A stretch of DNA of 64,000 nucleotides from Treponema sp. OMZ 798 (GCF_024181385.1 NZ_CP051305.1:1116001-1180000), one strand, 5' to 3'; positions 9,277 to 17,995 are shown, counted from the first letter of the stretch. The notes: generated by a model from the sequence alone, not told the origin. Translations and numbers: made by a program.

Positions 9277-9305
9277 TTGACTTATTCTTTTGATATTGCT
9301 ATAAT
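9277..9305 (+). promoter_or_regulatory. Predicted sigma70 promoter of citDEF
   Basis: TTGACT (9277-9282), 17-base spacer, TATAAT (9300-9305). This is one of the closest matches to consensus in the window and lies about 30 bases upstream of citD. No clear operator or catabolite site is visible. Confidence 0.75.
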
Positions 9306-9336
9306 ACTCATCATATAAAATTTTTAAGGGGTATCT

Positions 9337-9600
9337 ATGCAAATAAAACGAGAAGCGGTTTGCGGAACACTCCAATCAAATGATTGCCTTGTCCGTATTG
9401 TTCCTTCCGAAAAACTTGAACTTGACTTAAAAAGCTCTGTTTTAAACGAATTCGGTGCACAGATAAAAAAAACGGTGCAGGAAGTATTGGATGAGTTTGA
9501 AGTAAAAAATGCCAAGCTCTTTATCGAAGACAAGGGTGCCTTAGATTGTACAATCAAGGCCCGTGTAGAAACAGCATTGAGGCGCGCAAATGAAAAATAG
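9337..9600 (+). CDS. citD: Citrate lyase acyl carrier protein (gamma subunit)
   Basis: Carries the phosphoribosyl-dephospho-CoA prosthetic group that shuttles acetyl and citryl groups in citrate lyase. The length of 87 residues is typical. The modified Ser is expected to be Ser14 in the GTLQSNDCLV segment. A GGGG-type RBS (AAGGGG, about 9327-9332) precedes the ATG. It is first in the operon and overlaps citE by 11 bases. The genes for activating the lyase (citC ligase, citX, citG) are not in this window. Confidence 0.93.
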   Translation: MQIKREAVCGTLQSNDCLVRIVPSEKLELDLKSSVLNEFGAQIKKTVQEVLDEFEVKNAKLFIEDKGALDCTIKARVETALRRANEK

Positions 9601-10459
9601 AAGAAGTATGCTTTTTATGCCCGGCAATAATCCGGGAATGTTGGTATCAGCCGATATTTTGGGAGCGGATTCCATCATTTACGATTTGGAAGATGCCGTC
9701 TCCCTTGATGAAAAAGACTCGGCCCGTACTCTGGTGCGGAATGCTCTTTCCTTTTTAAAGTTTACCCATTCCGAAATCACTGTAAGAATAAACCCCATCG
9801 ACTCCCCTTATTGGGAAAAGGACTTGGAGGCAATTATTCCCGTTCTTCCGGACGGAATCGTAATTCCTAAGGCCTCTGTCGATGCAGTTCATTCGGTAGA
9901 ACAAAAAATAAACGAGATAAAACGTGAGCATAAGATAACAAAAGATTTCAGCTTTCTTATGCTTGTAGAATCTGCCCGCGGAATTATGGATGTAAATTCT
10001 ATAGCCAAGGCTTCACCGCTAATTCAAGGCCTTCTTTTAGGCGGAGAAGACTACTCCGTAGATATGGGAATTCAGAGAACCCGTCTTTCAAAAGAACTGG
10101 AATACGCCCGCTTTAGTTTGACGACTGCCGCCCATGCCTACGGCTTGGACTCTCTCGACACCCCCTTTACCGATGTAGAAGACTTCGAAGGCCTAAGGCT
10201 CGATACAGCCTTTAGTAAGAGCATAGGCTTTTCAGGCCGCTTGGTTATAAATCCCCGTCAGGTTGAAGAGATTCATAAAATATTTTCTCCTTCCGCTGCC
10301 GAAATTGAAAGAGCCCAAGCTATTTTACAGGCAGCAGAAGAGGCTAAGCAAAAGGGCTTAGGCGTATTCAGCTTTAAGGGAAAGATGGTTGACCTACCCG
10401 TTATCAAGAGGGCTCAGGCTCTTTATGATTCGGCTAAGAACTGGGGCTTAATAAAATAA
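9590..10459 (+). CDS. citE: Citrate lyase beta subunit (citryl-ACP lyase)
   Basis: Cleaves citryl-ACP to acetyl-ACP and oxaloacetate. The 289-residue protein has the CitE/HpcH barrel signatures: RSMLFMPGNNPGML at the N-terminus, SIIYDLEDAV with the Asp/Glu pair, ITVRINPIDSP, and LLLGGEDYSVDMG near residue 150. The start overlaps citD by 11 bases. The gene is followed after 13 bases by citF. Stand-alone CitE-like proteins exist, but the flanking citD and citF make the citrate lyase assignment secure. Confidence 0.95.
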   Translation: MKNRRSMLFMPGNNPGMLVSADILGADSIIYDLEDAVSLDEKDSARTLVRNALSFLKFTHSEITVRINPIDSPYWEKDLEAIIPVLPDGIVIPKASVDAVHSVEQKINEIKREHKITKDFSFLMLVESARGIMDVNSIAKASPLIQGLLLGGEDYSVDMGIQRTRLSKELEYARFSLTTAAHAYGLDSLDTPFTDVEDFEGLRLDTAFSKSIGFSGRLVINPRQVEEIHKIFSPSAAEIERAQAILQAAEEAKQKGLGVFSFKGKMVDLPVIKRAQALYDSAKNWGLIK

Positions 10460-10472
10460 GGAGGAAAAGGAT

Positions 10473-11969
10473 ATGAATAACATACTTGGAAGAGAAGGCT
10501 TAGACAATCCTTTTAAGGGAGCCTTTGTAAATAAAAAAAATGCAAAATACGAGCTTACAAAGAATGTGAAGCCCGTATTTGGGAAGACCTTATCCTCCGC
10601 CCTTGATGAGCTTAAACTCCATGACGGAATGGTTATAAGTTTTCATCATCACCTTAGAAACGGCGACTATGTTCTTGACATGGTAATGAGGGAAATCCAA
10701 AAAAGAGGAATCAAAGATTTAACCGTAATGGCTTCTTCAATTTTCCCCTGCCATGAAATTTTGGTTGAACTTATGGAAGACGGAACGGTTACGCAGCTTA
10801 TGACCTCTTATATGTCGGGCCCCGTTGCCAAGGCTGTAAGTTACGGTAAGTGTAAAAAGCCCGTGATTATGACCACCCATGGCGGTAGACCCAGAATGAT
10901 TCTGGAAAAAGAGGTTACCATAGATGCAGCCTTTTTGGCATCTCCTTGTGTAGACGATCAAGGAAATATTTCGGGCTCTGAAGGAAAGTCGTTTTGCGGC
11001 TCCCTAGGTTATGCCGCAGCCGATGCTCAGATGGCAAAAAAGACTATAGCCGTTACCGATACAAGGGTTTCAAAGGTTAAAAGACCTGACATTGAAGGCC
11101 GCTTTGTAGACATGGTTGTTGAGGTAGACAGGATAGGAGACCCTGCAGGTATTGTAAGCGGAACAACTCAGATTACAAAGGATCCTATCGGCTTGAAAAT
11201 AGCCCGCGACTGCCGCACCTTGATTGAACATTCAGGTCTTTTTAAAAACGGCTTCAGTATGCAGACAGGGGCAGGCGGTATTTCTCTTGCAGTTGCAGAT
11301 GAAATGCACCGTGCAATGAAAGAAAAAAATATAAAGGGAAGTTTCGGCTGCGGCGGAATTACAGGCTATTTTGTAAAGATGCTTGAAGAAGGGCTTTTTG
11401 AAAACCTTTACGATGTTCAGTGCTTCGATCTTTCAGCCGTAGATTCTACCGAAAAAAATGCAAATCATCACAAGATTTCGGCCGACCTTTATGCAAATCC
11501 CAATAATCCCGATCATGTTGCAGGAAAGCTTGATGTCGTTATCCTCGGTGCGAGCGAAATAGACTTGGACTATAACGTAAACGTAACTACAGGTTCTGAC
11601 GGTATAATATTGGGAGGTTCGGGCGGACATGCCGATACGGCAGCCGGAGCAAAACTTTCGATAATAGTTTCAAAGCTATTTAATGCCCGCATTTCTTGCC
11701 TTGTAGACAAGGTACGCACGGTAACCACTCCCGGAGAAACAATCGATGTTTTTGTTACGGATAGAGGTATTGCAATTAATCCGCGCCATGCAGATTTAAT
11801 CAAAAAACTAAAATCCGAAACAAACCTTGAAATTAAAACTATCGAAGAATTAAAGGAAATTGCAGAATCCTTTACAGGCAAGCCTCAAGTTAAGCCCCGC
11901 TCTGCTGAGGTAGTGGGAATAAGCACCTACCGCGACGGCACTGTTTTGGACGTAATAAACAAGGCTTAA
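10473..11969 (+). CDS. citF: Citrate lyase alpha subunit (citrate:acetyl-ACP transferase)
   Basis: Exchanges citrate for the acetyl group on CitD, forming citryl-ACP. The 498-residue length is normal for CitF. Typical segments are visible: FGKTLSSALDELKLHDGMVISFHHHLRNGD near residue 38 onward (the acid-His cluster), TTHGGRPRMI, and TTGSDGIILGGSGGHADTAAGA near residue 370. A strong RBS (AAGGAGG, 10459-10465) precedes the ATG. With citD and citE this gives a full lyase, so the organism can probably split citrate to acetate and oxaloacetate, provided the accessory genes lie elsewhere. Confidence 0.95.
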   Translation: MNNILGREGLDNPFKGAFVNKKNAKYELTKNVKPVFGKTLSSALDELKLHDGMVISFHHHLRNGDYVLDMVMREIQKRGIKDLTVMASSIFPCHEILVELMEDGTVTQLMTSYMSGPVAKAVSYGKCKKPVIMTTHGGRPRMILEKEVTIDAAFLASPCVDDQGNISGSEGKSFCGSLGYAAADAQMAKKTIAVTDTRVSKVKRPDIEGRFVDMVVEVDRIGDPAGIVSGTTQITKDPIGLKIARDCRTLIEHSGLFKNGFSMQTGAGGISLAVADEMHRAMKEKNIKGSFGCGGITGYFVKMLEEGLFENLYDVQCFDLSAVDSTEKNANHHKISADLYANPNNPDHVAGKLDVVILGASEIDLDYNVNVTTGSDGIILGGSGGHADTAAGAKLSIIVSKLFNARISCLVDKVRTVTTPGETIDVFVTDRGIAINPRHADLIKKLKSETNLEIKTIEELKEIAESFTGKPQVKPRSAEVVGISTYRDGTVLDVINKA

Positions 11970-11986
11970 GCTAAAAATTCTTCCTA

Positions 11987-12015
11987 TTGACTTTTTTGTT
12001 GATTTTTGGTAAAGT
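11987..12015 (+). promoter_or_regulatory. Predicted promoter of tRNA-Thr
   Basis: TTGACT (11987-11992), 17-base spacer, TAAAGT (12010-12015), ending 21 bases before the tRNA. The -10 box lies in the loop of an 11-bp inverted repeat (11998-12034), which is unusual for a tRNA promoter. Confidence 0.6.
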
Positions 12016-12034
12016 TTCTTTATCAAAAATCAAC
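11998..12034. repeat. 11-bp inverted repeat around the tRNA promoter -10 box
   Basis: GTTGATTTTTG (11998-12008) and CAAAAATCAAC (12024-12034) are perfect inverse copies separated by 15 bases. The right arm ends two bases before the tRNA. It could be the end hairpin of the citDEF transcript, an operator for the tRNA promoter, or both. No U-run follows, which argues against a simple terminator. Confidence 0.6.
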
Positions 12035-12036
12035 AT

Positions 12037-12109
12037 GCCAACTTAGCTCACCCGGCAGAGCAGCACCCTCGTAACGTGCAGGTACTCGGTTCAAGTCCGA
12101 GAGTTGGCT
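12037..12109 (+). tRNA. tRNA-Thr (anticodon CGU)
   Basis: A full cloverleaf of 73 bases. The 7-bp acceptor stem is GCCAACT with AGTTGGC, the D stem is GCTC/GAGC, the T stem is CTCGG/CCGAG and the T loop is TTCAAGT. The anticodon loop CTCGTAA puts CGT at positions 34-36, reading ACG (Thr). CCA is not encoded. The closing pair of the anticodon stem (31-39) would be C-C, a mismatch; the other four pairs are sound. A run of T's follows directly (12109-12116) and may end the transcript. Confidence 0.95.
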
Positions 12110-12361
12110 TTTTTTTCTTTTAAAATAGTTTTTTCTTCTATAATACGTACTCTTCATTAGCTTGAATCATTGGGAATTTTTAAAGAAACCGCAAGGGGCG
12201 CGAAGAGCGCAAAGGGTGAGATTAGATTTACACTTCTAATTCAATATACTTGATCATATACTCTTATAAAGTTATATTATATTTATAAGCTTTATTCATT
12301 AATGGAATATAAAATTGATAGGTTTGAAAAAATCAGCTTAAAAAAATAAGGAGAGATAAAT
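12110..12361. other. Intergenic region with a repeat-like stretch and a promoter
   Basis: After the T-run of the tRNA there is a G/C-richer stretch at about 12187-12215 built of GCGC/GCAAAGG words (GGGCGCGAAGAGCGCAAAG), resembling the arm of the hairpin at 2685-2745. A likely promoter for the next gene follows: TTGATC (12250-12255), 17 bases, TATATT (12273-12278). An AAGGAG RBS lies at about 12348-12353. No other gene is visible. Confidence 0.5.
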
Positions 12362-13414
12362 ATGAGTTCTAATTTTTCCATATACCCACGCAATAACATA
12401 AATATTTCATTTGGTGATTTATTGGAAGAGTTTGAAAAAAATATAAAAGATTTTTTCTTAAAAAATGATATACATATCGACTTTAATGTGTATGCGGGTA
12501 TTTATAATAACAAAACAGAACATGAAGAAATAGTTACCGATATCACGCCTTTTAGAGCTCCGGGAGAAAATGAAACAATGTGGATCGGTTACGAATTTAT
12601 GGTTTGCGATCAAAAAATTACAGATTTTACCCATGTTGATTTTTATCCATTCGATGATTATGATGATTATGATATATGCCTGACCTCCGGCTATCTTTTT
12701 GATGATAAACAGGCTATGATTCCCGATATTGAAGAACGTATGCCGTATATTATAAATACCGGCGGTTACTGGAGTTTTAGCGGGCGTGCTTGGCCTGCTT
12801 ACGGTTTTGCGGCAGCTTCATTTGCAAAGCTGACGGACGGCATTATTTTTTCGGATACGGGTGCATGGGATTATTCAAAATTTCCATGCTTGGCAGAGGA
12901 TTTTTTAAAATTTTATTATAACATTAATGATCTTTCAAATGCAGATTCTTATATTATTAATGTAAGACGTTATTTAAAAGAAATAAAAACATACGATTAT
13001 GTTATCAATGGAAGAATAAAAACATATCAGAATGTAAAATATGATCTCGATAACTTGTATGTAGCAAGGCTGTTTTTAGATTTTCACTATGATATAAAAC
13101 CCTGTCTATATGATTCATACTCATATACTAAATATATGGAAATTAATGGAGATAAAGCATTATTATATTTTTTAAATGGAGATACGCCTATAAAAATAGA
13201 CAGTACAATCGACAGCGTGAATAAAAATAAAAACACTCGGATCCTTTGCTTTGTTGACAATAGATCGCTTTTTTTTAATGAAGTACATGATGAAAAATAT
13301 GCAAAACGTATAAAACTTAAATTATACTCACTATCCAAGGGGGCAAAAAAAAATAAACGAAATTTACAAACAGTTTATTTTGTTTCAGGAGACGAAATCT
13401 TGGTTTTTAAGTAA
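12362..13414 (+). CDS. Hypothetical protein, 350 residues
   Basis: I do not recognise this family. The protein is probably cytosolic: no signal peptide or membrane segment is visible. It is rich in aromatic and acidic residues, with a run of Asp/Tyr at about residues 98-106 and a central segment around residue 135-150 reading NTGGYWSFSGRAWPAYGF, followed by GIIFSDTGAWDYSKFP. The C-terminal tail is basic. It has its own predicted promoter (12250-12278) and RBS, and stands alone between the tRNA and lpdA. Strong Asn/Ile/Lys/Tyr use and lower G+C than the neighbouring cit and gcv genes hint at later acquisition. An immunity or defence role is possible but unsupported. Confidence 0.7.
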   Translation: MSSNFSIYPRNNINISFGDLLEEFEKNIKDFFLKNDIHIDFNVYAGIYNNKTEHEEIVTDITPFRAPGENETMWIGYEFMVCDQKITDFTHVDFYPFDDYDDYDICLTSGYLFDDKQAMIPDIEERMPYIINTGGYWSFSGRAWPAYGFAAASFAKLTDGIIFSDTGAWDYSKFPCLAEDFLKFYYNINDLSNADSYIINVRRYLKEIKTYDYVINGRIKTYQNVKYDLDNLYVARLFLDFHYDIKPCLYDSYSYTKYMEINGDKALLYFLNGDTPIKIDSTIDSVNKNKNTRILCFVDNRSLFFNEVHDEKYAKRIKLKLYSLSKGAKKNKRNLQTVYFVSGDEILVFK

Positions 13415-13457
13415 TATTAAACCTAAAAATCCTTTTTAACAATACTTTTTTCTCCCC

Positions 13458-13486
13458 TTGCCTTTATTCATTCCATCGTGTATACT
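13458..13486 (+). promoter_or_regulatory. Predicted promoter of lpdA
   Basis: TTGCCT (13458-13463), 17-base spacer, TATACT (13481-13486). It lies 55 bases before the lpdA ATG, which has a TTTAGGAG RBS at about 13528-13535. Confidence 0.6.
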
Positions 13487-13541
13487 TTACAAGATAATAA
13501 CTATAATGCTTAAAAATTTTAAGCTGCTTTAGGAGATTAGT

Positions 13542-14903
13542 ATGTATGATTTAATTGTTTTGGGCGGAGGCCCGGGCGGCTATGTTGCTGCCATAAAAGC
13601 AGGGAGGGCAGGGTTAAAAACCGCTCTTATCGAAAAAAACAGGCTGGGAGGAACCTGTCTAAATAAGGGCTGTATTCCTACAAAATACCTTCTTCATACA
13701 GCCGAAGTATTCGGAAGCTTTGCCGAAAACGATCTAGGTCTTTCAGGTGAAAACTTAAAATACGATATAAATTCCATCTACGAGAAAAAAAATGCCGTTA
13801 TCGATAAACTTGTAGGCGGAATCGAAAAAATAATCGAAAATGCCGGGGTCGATTTTTTTAACGGCGAAGGCAAAATCACTTCAAAATCTTCTGTAAACGT
13901 AGACGGAAAAGAACTTGAGTTTAAAAACCTGATAATCGCAACAGGCTCTTCCGTATTCGCTCCTCCCATAGCCGGAATCGAAACGGCTTTAACCTCAGAC
14001 GATATTTTGGGAAAAGAACCTGTCGATTTTAAGAGTGTCATCATAATCGGAGGCGGCGTTATCGGTGTAGAATTCGCTACAATGTACGCTAATTTAGGAA
14101 AAGAAGTAACCATCGTCGAACTTGAAAAAACAATCCTTCCTCCCTTTGACAGGGATATTGCAATGCAGCAAGCCCTTGTTCTAAAAAAGAAGGGTGTAAA
14201 GATAATAAACGGTGCCATGGTAACAAAAATCGAGAAAACCGGCTGTACCTTTACACTTAAAGAAAAAGAAGAACATATCACAGCCGATGCCGTAATCGTA
14301 TGTATCGGCCGAATTGCAGAAATAAAAGACATCGGCCTTGAGGCTGCCGGAATTGAGCATGATAAGAGAGGTATAATTACAGATGCCTGTATGAAGACAA
14401 ATGTCGACGGCATTTATGCTATTGGAGATGCAGTAAAAGGAAACGTAATGCTTGCCCACAATGCCGAAAATCAGGGGCATCTTGTTGTCGAAAATATTGT
14501 AAACAATACCAAACATGAAAAAACCGATGTTATTCCTTCCTGTGTATACTCAACACCTGAGATTGCAGGTGTCGGTCTTTCGGAAAAAGAGGCAGAAGCT
14601 AAGGGTATAACCGTAAAAATCGGTAAGGTTCCTATGGGTTCAAACGGAAAATCGGTGCTTTCAGGTTTGGATGTAGGCTTTATCAAAGTTCTCTTTAATG
14701 AAGAAGACAGACTTGTAGGCTGCCAGATGATGTGCGATTCGGCTACAGATATGATAGGAGCTATCGGAACTCTTGTCACAAATAAGGCAAAGAGGGAAAA
14801 TATCTTAAAATCCATGTATCCTCATCCGACGGTAGTAGAAGCATTCTATGAAGCAGTAGAAGATGTCGAAAAGTCGGCTACCCACATGATTTATAAAAAA
14901 TAA
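13542..14903 (+). CDS. lpdA: Dihydrolipoyl dehydrogenase (glycine cleavage L protein)
   Basis: A FAD-dependent disulfide oxidoreductase that reoxidises the dihydrolipoyl arm of GcvH with NAD+. The 453-residue protein has the FAD-binding GGGPGGYVAAIKAGRAG at the N-terminus, the redox disulfide in GGTCLNKGCIPTK, a second nucleotide-binding GGGVIGVEFA near residue 170, the AIGDAVKG FAD motif near 293 and the catalytic MYPHPTVVEAFYEA (His-Pro) near the C-terminus. It precedes gcvT on the same strand but is separated from it by a terminator and about 200 bases. Since no 2-oxoacid dehydrogenase genes are nearby, service to the glycine cleavage system is the best inference. Confidence 0.95.
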   Translation: MYDLIVLGGGPGGYVAAIKAGRAGLKTALIEKNRLGGTCLNKGCIPTKYLLHTAEVFGSFAENDLGLSGENLKYDINSIYEKKNAVIDKLVGGIEKIIENAGVDFFNGEGKITSKSSVNVDGKELEFKNLIIATGSSVFAPPIAGIETALTSDDILGKEPVDFKSVIIIGGGVIGVEFATMYANLGKEVTIVELEKTILPPFDRDIAMQQALVLKKKGVKIINGAMVTKIEKTGCTFTLKEKEEHITADAVIVCIGRIAEIKDIGLEAAGIEHDKRGIITDACMKTNVDGIYAIGDAVKGNVMLAHNAENQGHLVVENIVNNTKHEKTDVIPSCVYSTPEIAGVGLSEKEAEAKGITVKIGKVPMGSNGKSVLSGLDVGFIKVLFNEEDRLVGCQMMCDSATDMIGAIGTLVTNKAKRENILKSMYPHPTVVEAFYEAVEDVEKSATHMIYKK

Positions 14904-14930
14904 TCATAGTAGATTTTTAGAAATAACCTG

Positions 14931-14962
14931 ACGGCAAGGCTTATTTTGGCTTTGCCGTTTTT
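14931..14962 (+). terminator. Rho-independent terminator after lpdA
   Basis: A 10-bp stem with one G-U pair (14931-14940 with 14949-14958), an 8-base loop and a run of five T's at 14958-14962. It lies 28 bases after the lpdA stop. Confidence 0.85.
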
Positions 14963-14994
14963 AATCAAAACAATATTTTTTTATATATTTCCTA

Positions 14995-15021
14995 TTGCTT
15001 TTATTGAATATCTGGTATACA
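14995..15021 (+). promoter_or_regulatory. Possible promoter of the gcv operon
   Basis: TTGCTT (14995-15000), 15-base spacer and TATACA (15016-15021) preceded by TG one base upstream (extended -10). A second -10-like TATAAT lies at 15023-15028. Exact use is uncertain. I looked for a glycine riboswitch between here and gcvT and saw no tandem glycine-aptamer core. Confidence 0.4.
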
Positions 15022-15030
15022 ATATAATCG

Positions 15031-15090
15031 GTAATTCGTAATGGTTGTTAATTATCAATTACAAATTACCAATTACAAATTAATAAAATT
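15031..15090. repeat. AATTAC-type dispersed intergenic repeat
   Basis: A stretch of near-repeats of the word AATTACAAATTAC just upstream of gcvT. Related stretches occur at about 24320-24372 (inverted) and 40285-40345. All three lie close to the start of a gene or element. Confidence 0.5.
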
Positions 15091-15101
15091 GGAGGAATAA
15101 G

Positions 15102-16175
15102 ATGAAAAGAACACCTTATTATGAAACTTTGCTCGCCAAAGGCGGCAAGTTTGTTGAGTTCGGCGGATATGAAATGCCTATTCAATTCGCCGGTATCTTA
15201 AAGGAGCATCTTGCTGTACGCAACAATGTAGGACTATTCGATGTTTCGCACATGGGAGAGTTCTATATTGAAGGAGATAATGCCGAAGCTGCCGTAAATG
15301 CTCTTATTACGAACGACATTAGGGGAATGGCTGACGGAGACGTCCGCTATACTCTTATGTGCAACGAAAAGGGCGGAATTGTCGATGACTTCCTTGTTTA
15401 CCGCTATAATCAAAAGAAATTCCTCTTGGTTGTAAATGCAGGAAACCACGACAAGGACTATGACTGGGTAAAAAAATATTTGGATAAGAGCGTTACCTTT
15501 ACAGACCGCTCGCCTGAAATTGCCCAGCTTGCAATTCAGGGCCCCAATGCTCCTGCCTTGGTAAAAAAGTTTATTGATGCTTCAGCAATGCCCTCCGCTT
15601 ATTACACATTTAAAACCTTCCAATGCCCCAAGGGAGAAGTAATCGTTTCTCAGACCGGTTATACCGGTGAAGAAGGCTACGAAATCTACTGCCCCAAAGA
15701 ATGGGCTTTAGAGCTTTTTGATCAGGTTATGAAGGCCGGAGAAGAATTCGGAATTGAGCTTTGCGGTTTAGGCTGCCGGGACACCTTGCGCCTTGAGGCC
15801 GGAATGCCCTTGTACGGCCATGAAATGACTGAAGAAACCTTGGCCACCGAAGTAACCTTAAAACCTTTTATCAAACTTGAAAAAGAAAATTTTATCGGTA
15901 AAAAAGCTCTTGAAGCCAACGAAGCTAAAAAAATCCGAAAGGGCTTTAAGATGATTGACAGGGGTATTGCCCGAGATCACGACAAGGTCTTCTTAGGAGA
16001 CAAGGAAATCGGTTATGTTACCACAGGAACTTCTTCGCCCTCATTAAAGGTCGGTATCGGACACATGAGAATCGACCGAGGCGTTAAAGATGAAGAAGTA
16101 TTTATCGAAGTACGCGGTAAAAAGCTCAAGGCTAAAATTGTACCTACAAGTTTCTTAAAGGAAATTAAGGGCTAG
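15102..16175 (+). CDS. gcvT: Glycine cleavage system T protein (aminomethyltransferase)
   Basis: Takes the aminomethyl group from the lipoyl arm of GcvH and makes methylene-tetrahydrofolate with release of ammonia. The 357-residue length is standard. Signatures include KRTPYYETLLAKGGKFVEFGGYEMPIQ-like opening, VGLFDVSHMGEF near residue 43, and TGYTGEEGYEIY near residue 185. An ATTGGAGGAATAAG ribosome-binding region precedes the ATG. First gene of gcvT-gcvH-gcvPA-gcvPB, with spacings of 58, 88 and -1 bases. Confidence 0.96.
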   Translation: MKRTPYYETLLAKGGKFVEFGGYEMPIQFAGILKEHLAVRNNVGLFDVSHMGEFYIEGDNAEAAVNALITNDIRGMADGDVRYTLMCNEKGGIVDDFLVYRYNQKKFLLVVNAGNHDKDYDWVKKYLDKSVTFTDRSPEIAQLAIQGPNAPALVKKFIDASAMPSAYYTFKTFQCPKGEVIVSQTGYTGEEGYEIYCPKEWALELFDQVMKAGEEFGIELCGLGCRDTLRLEAGMPLYGHEMTEETLATEVTLKPFIKLEKENFIGKKALEANEAKKIRKGFKMIDRGIARDHDKVFLGDKEIGYVTTGTSSPSLKVGIGHMRIDRGVKDEEVFIEVRGKKLKAKIVPTSFLKEIKG

Positions 16176-16233
16176 TTAAAAAGGTTTTATAAGTTTTTAG
16201 TAAAAACTTAAAATATAAAAATAGGAGTTATAT

Positions 16234-16602
16234 ATGGAAATTAAAGAAGATGTAAAGTATTTGGAATCACACGAATGGTTCAAGAAAGAAGGAAACATCG
16301 GTCTTATCGGTATCAGTGATTATGCTCAAAGCGAAATGGGAGATGTTGTATTCATCGAACTTCCTGAGGTTGGAGATGAGGTAACAGCCGACAAGGCCTG
16401 TGCTACAGTAGAATCTGTAAAGGCTGTTTTCGAAATCATCAGCCCCATGACAGGAAAGGTCGTTGAAATAAACGAAGCTCTCTTGGACGCTCCCGAAAAA
16501 ATCAATGAAGATGCCTTCGGTTCTTGGTTCTTTAAGGTAGAACTCACAGGAGAATCTTCAAAATTGATGGATGCAGGTGCATACAAAGGTCTTTGCAAGT
16601 AA
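16234..16602 (+). CDS. gcvH: Glycine cleavage system H protein
   Basis: The lipoylated carrier that moves the aminomethyl group between the P, T and L proteins. The length of 122 residues is typical. The lipoyl-lysine lies in the VESVKAVFEI segment, and HEWFKKEGNIGLIGISDYAQ and GDVVFIELPEVG are the family's usual flanks. An AGGAG RBS precedes the ATG. A hairpin of the dispersed array family lies in the gap before gcvPA. Confidence 0.96.
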   Translation: MEIKEDVKYLESHEWFKKEGNIGLIGISDYAQSEMGDVVFIELPEVGDEVTADKACATVESVKAVFEIISPMTGKVVEINEALLDAPEKINEDAFGSWFFKVELTGESSKLMDAGAYKGLCK

Positions 16603-16617
16603 TTAAAAATAGGCTTT

Positions 16618-16654
16618 ATAAACAGTTGGGCAGAAATTCTGCCTTCCTGTTTAT
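16618..16654 (+). repeat. Two-tier hairpin, single module of the hairpin-array family
   Basis: Outer stem ATAAACAG (16618-16625) with CTGTTTAT (16647-16654), 3-base internal loops (TTG/TTC) and an inner stem GGCAG-AAATT-CTGCC (16629-16643). The same two-tier module occurs at 56964-57005 and, on the minus strand, at 28688-28726. Here it stands alone between gcvH and gcvPA. It lacks a T-run, so it is more likely an mRNA stability or processing element than a terminator. Confidence 0.65.
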
Positions 16655-16690
16655 TTTGAGTATTGACTTAAATTTTAATTAGGAGGGTTT

Positions 16691-17995
16691 ATGTCAAATT
16701 ATATTCCTCACTCAGCTGAGGAAACAAAAGAGATGCTTGATCTCATCGGTGTCAAATCTATTGATGACTTATACGGTTTTGAATGTAAGGACTGTAAAAC
16801 GGTTGATGTAGGCGAGGGCAGAACTCAAGCAGAAGTTGAAAAGTTTTTTCAAAATTTAAGCAGTGAGAACACTGTTTTTAAATCGATATTAAGAGGAGCC
16901 GGTGCTTACAACCATTATGCTCCCGCAGCCGTAAGACACTTGGCTTCAAGGGAAGAGTTCTTAACGGCATACACACCTTATCAGCCTGAAATGAATCAGG
17001 GCGAGCTTCAAGCAGGTTTTGAATATCAGTCAATGATCTGCGAGCTTACCGGAATGGATGTTTCCAATGCCAGCGTTTATGACGGAGGCACGGCAGTCGC
17101 AGATGCTATAGTTATGTCCTTAGGACGAAAACAAAACAAGGTTTTAATTTCCGAATGTGTTGAACCCAGCTCAATCGAAATTGCTAAGACCTATTTAAAA
17201 CACAGCGGTGTCGAATTTGTAATGATTCCGAAAGACGGTTATAAAACCGATGTTTCAAAGATTAAGGATCTTTTGGATGAAAGCGTTGGAGCCGTTATTA
17301 TGCAGCAGCCCAATCGCTTCGGTACACTCGAAGATTGTGAAGCTGTAGGAAAAATGGTAGAAGGCACCAAAACCCAGTTTGTAATGAGCTGTAACCCCGT
17401 TTCTTTGGCAATCTTAAAAACACCGAAAGAATGCGGTGCTTCAATTGCTTTGGGCGAAGGACAAGCCTTAGGTCTTCCTCTTGGAGCAGGCGGCCCCTAT
17501 CTAGGCTTCCTTTCTACAATCGAAGCCAATATGCGAAAAATCCCCGGAAGAATCATCGGACAGTCAACCGACCATGACGGCAGAAGAGCCTTTGTTCTAA
17601 CTCTTCAAGCCAGAGAACAGCATATCAGACGCGAAAAAGCAAGCTCAAGTATCTGTTCTAACCAAGCTCTTTGTGCTTTGAGGGCTTCTATGTTTATGAC
17701 CGCCTACGGAAAAGAAGGATTAAAAACCGTTGCAAATGTTTCTTTAAGCAATGCGCACTATTTTGCCGATGAGCTTAAAAAAATCGGTTTAACCGTAAAA
17801 AATAACGGCGAGTTCTTCCATGAGTTCGTAACGGACGGAAAGGGAAAGGCCGATGCAATTCTTTCAAATCTTGAAAAAAACGGCGTTTTAGGCGGTTTAA
17901 AGATTTGCGATGATGCCATTCTTTGGTGTACAACAGATGTTCTTTCAAAATGCGAACTTGACAAGGCCGTAAAAATCATTAAGGAGGTATTGTAA
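16691..17995 (+). CDS. gcvPA: Glycine dehydrogenase (decarboxylating) subunit 1
   Basis: N-terminal half of the split P protein. It forms a heterotetramer with GcvPB and decarboxylates glycine with pyridoxal phosphate, loading the aminomethyl group on GcvH. The 434-residue protein starts with the typical [18 protein letters not shown] and has [16 protein letters not shown] and [15 protein letters not shown] (the family's signature for this half). The PLP lysine is in the other subunit. A strong TTAGGAGGG RBS precedes the ATG. The stop overlaps the gcvPB ATG (TAATG), so the two subunits are coupled. Confidence 0.96.
   Translation: MSNYIPHSAEETKEMLDLIGVKSIDDLYGFECKDCKTVDVGEGRTQAEVEKFFQNLSSENTVFKSILRGAGAYNHYAPAAVRHLASREEFLTAYTPYQPEMNQGELQAGFEYQSMICELTGMDVSNASVYDGGTAVADAIVMSLGRKQNKVLISECVEPSSIEIAKTYLKHSGVEFVMIPKDGYKTDVSKIKDLLDESVGAVIMQQPNRFGTLEDCEAVGKMVEGTKTQFVMSCNPVSLAILKTPKECGASIALGEGQALGLPLGAGGPYLGFLSTIEANMRKIPGRIIGQSTDHDGRRAFVLTLQAREQHIRREKASSSICSNQALCALRASMFMTAYGKEGLKTVANVSLSNAHYFADELKKIGLTVKNNGEFFHEFVTDGKGKADAILSNLEKNGVLGGLKICDDAILWCTTDVLSKCELDKAVKIIKEVL

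Noticed and set aside
13778..14413. 211-residue minus-strand frame
   Set aside because: It is the antisense shadow of lpdA, with no RBS and a composition expected from reversed codons.
14963..15101. Glycine riboswitch before gcvT
   Set aside because: The space is short, AT-rich and repeat-filled; no tandem aptamer core or linker is visible.
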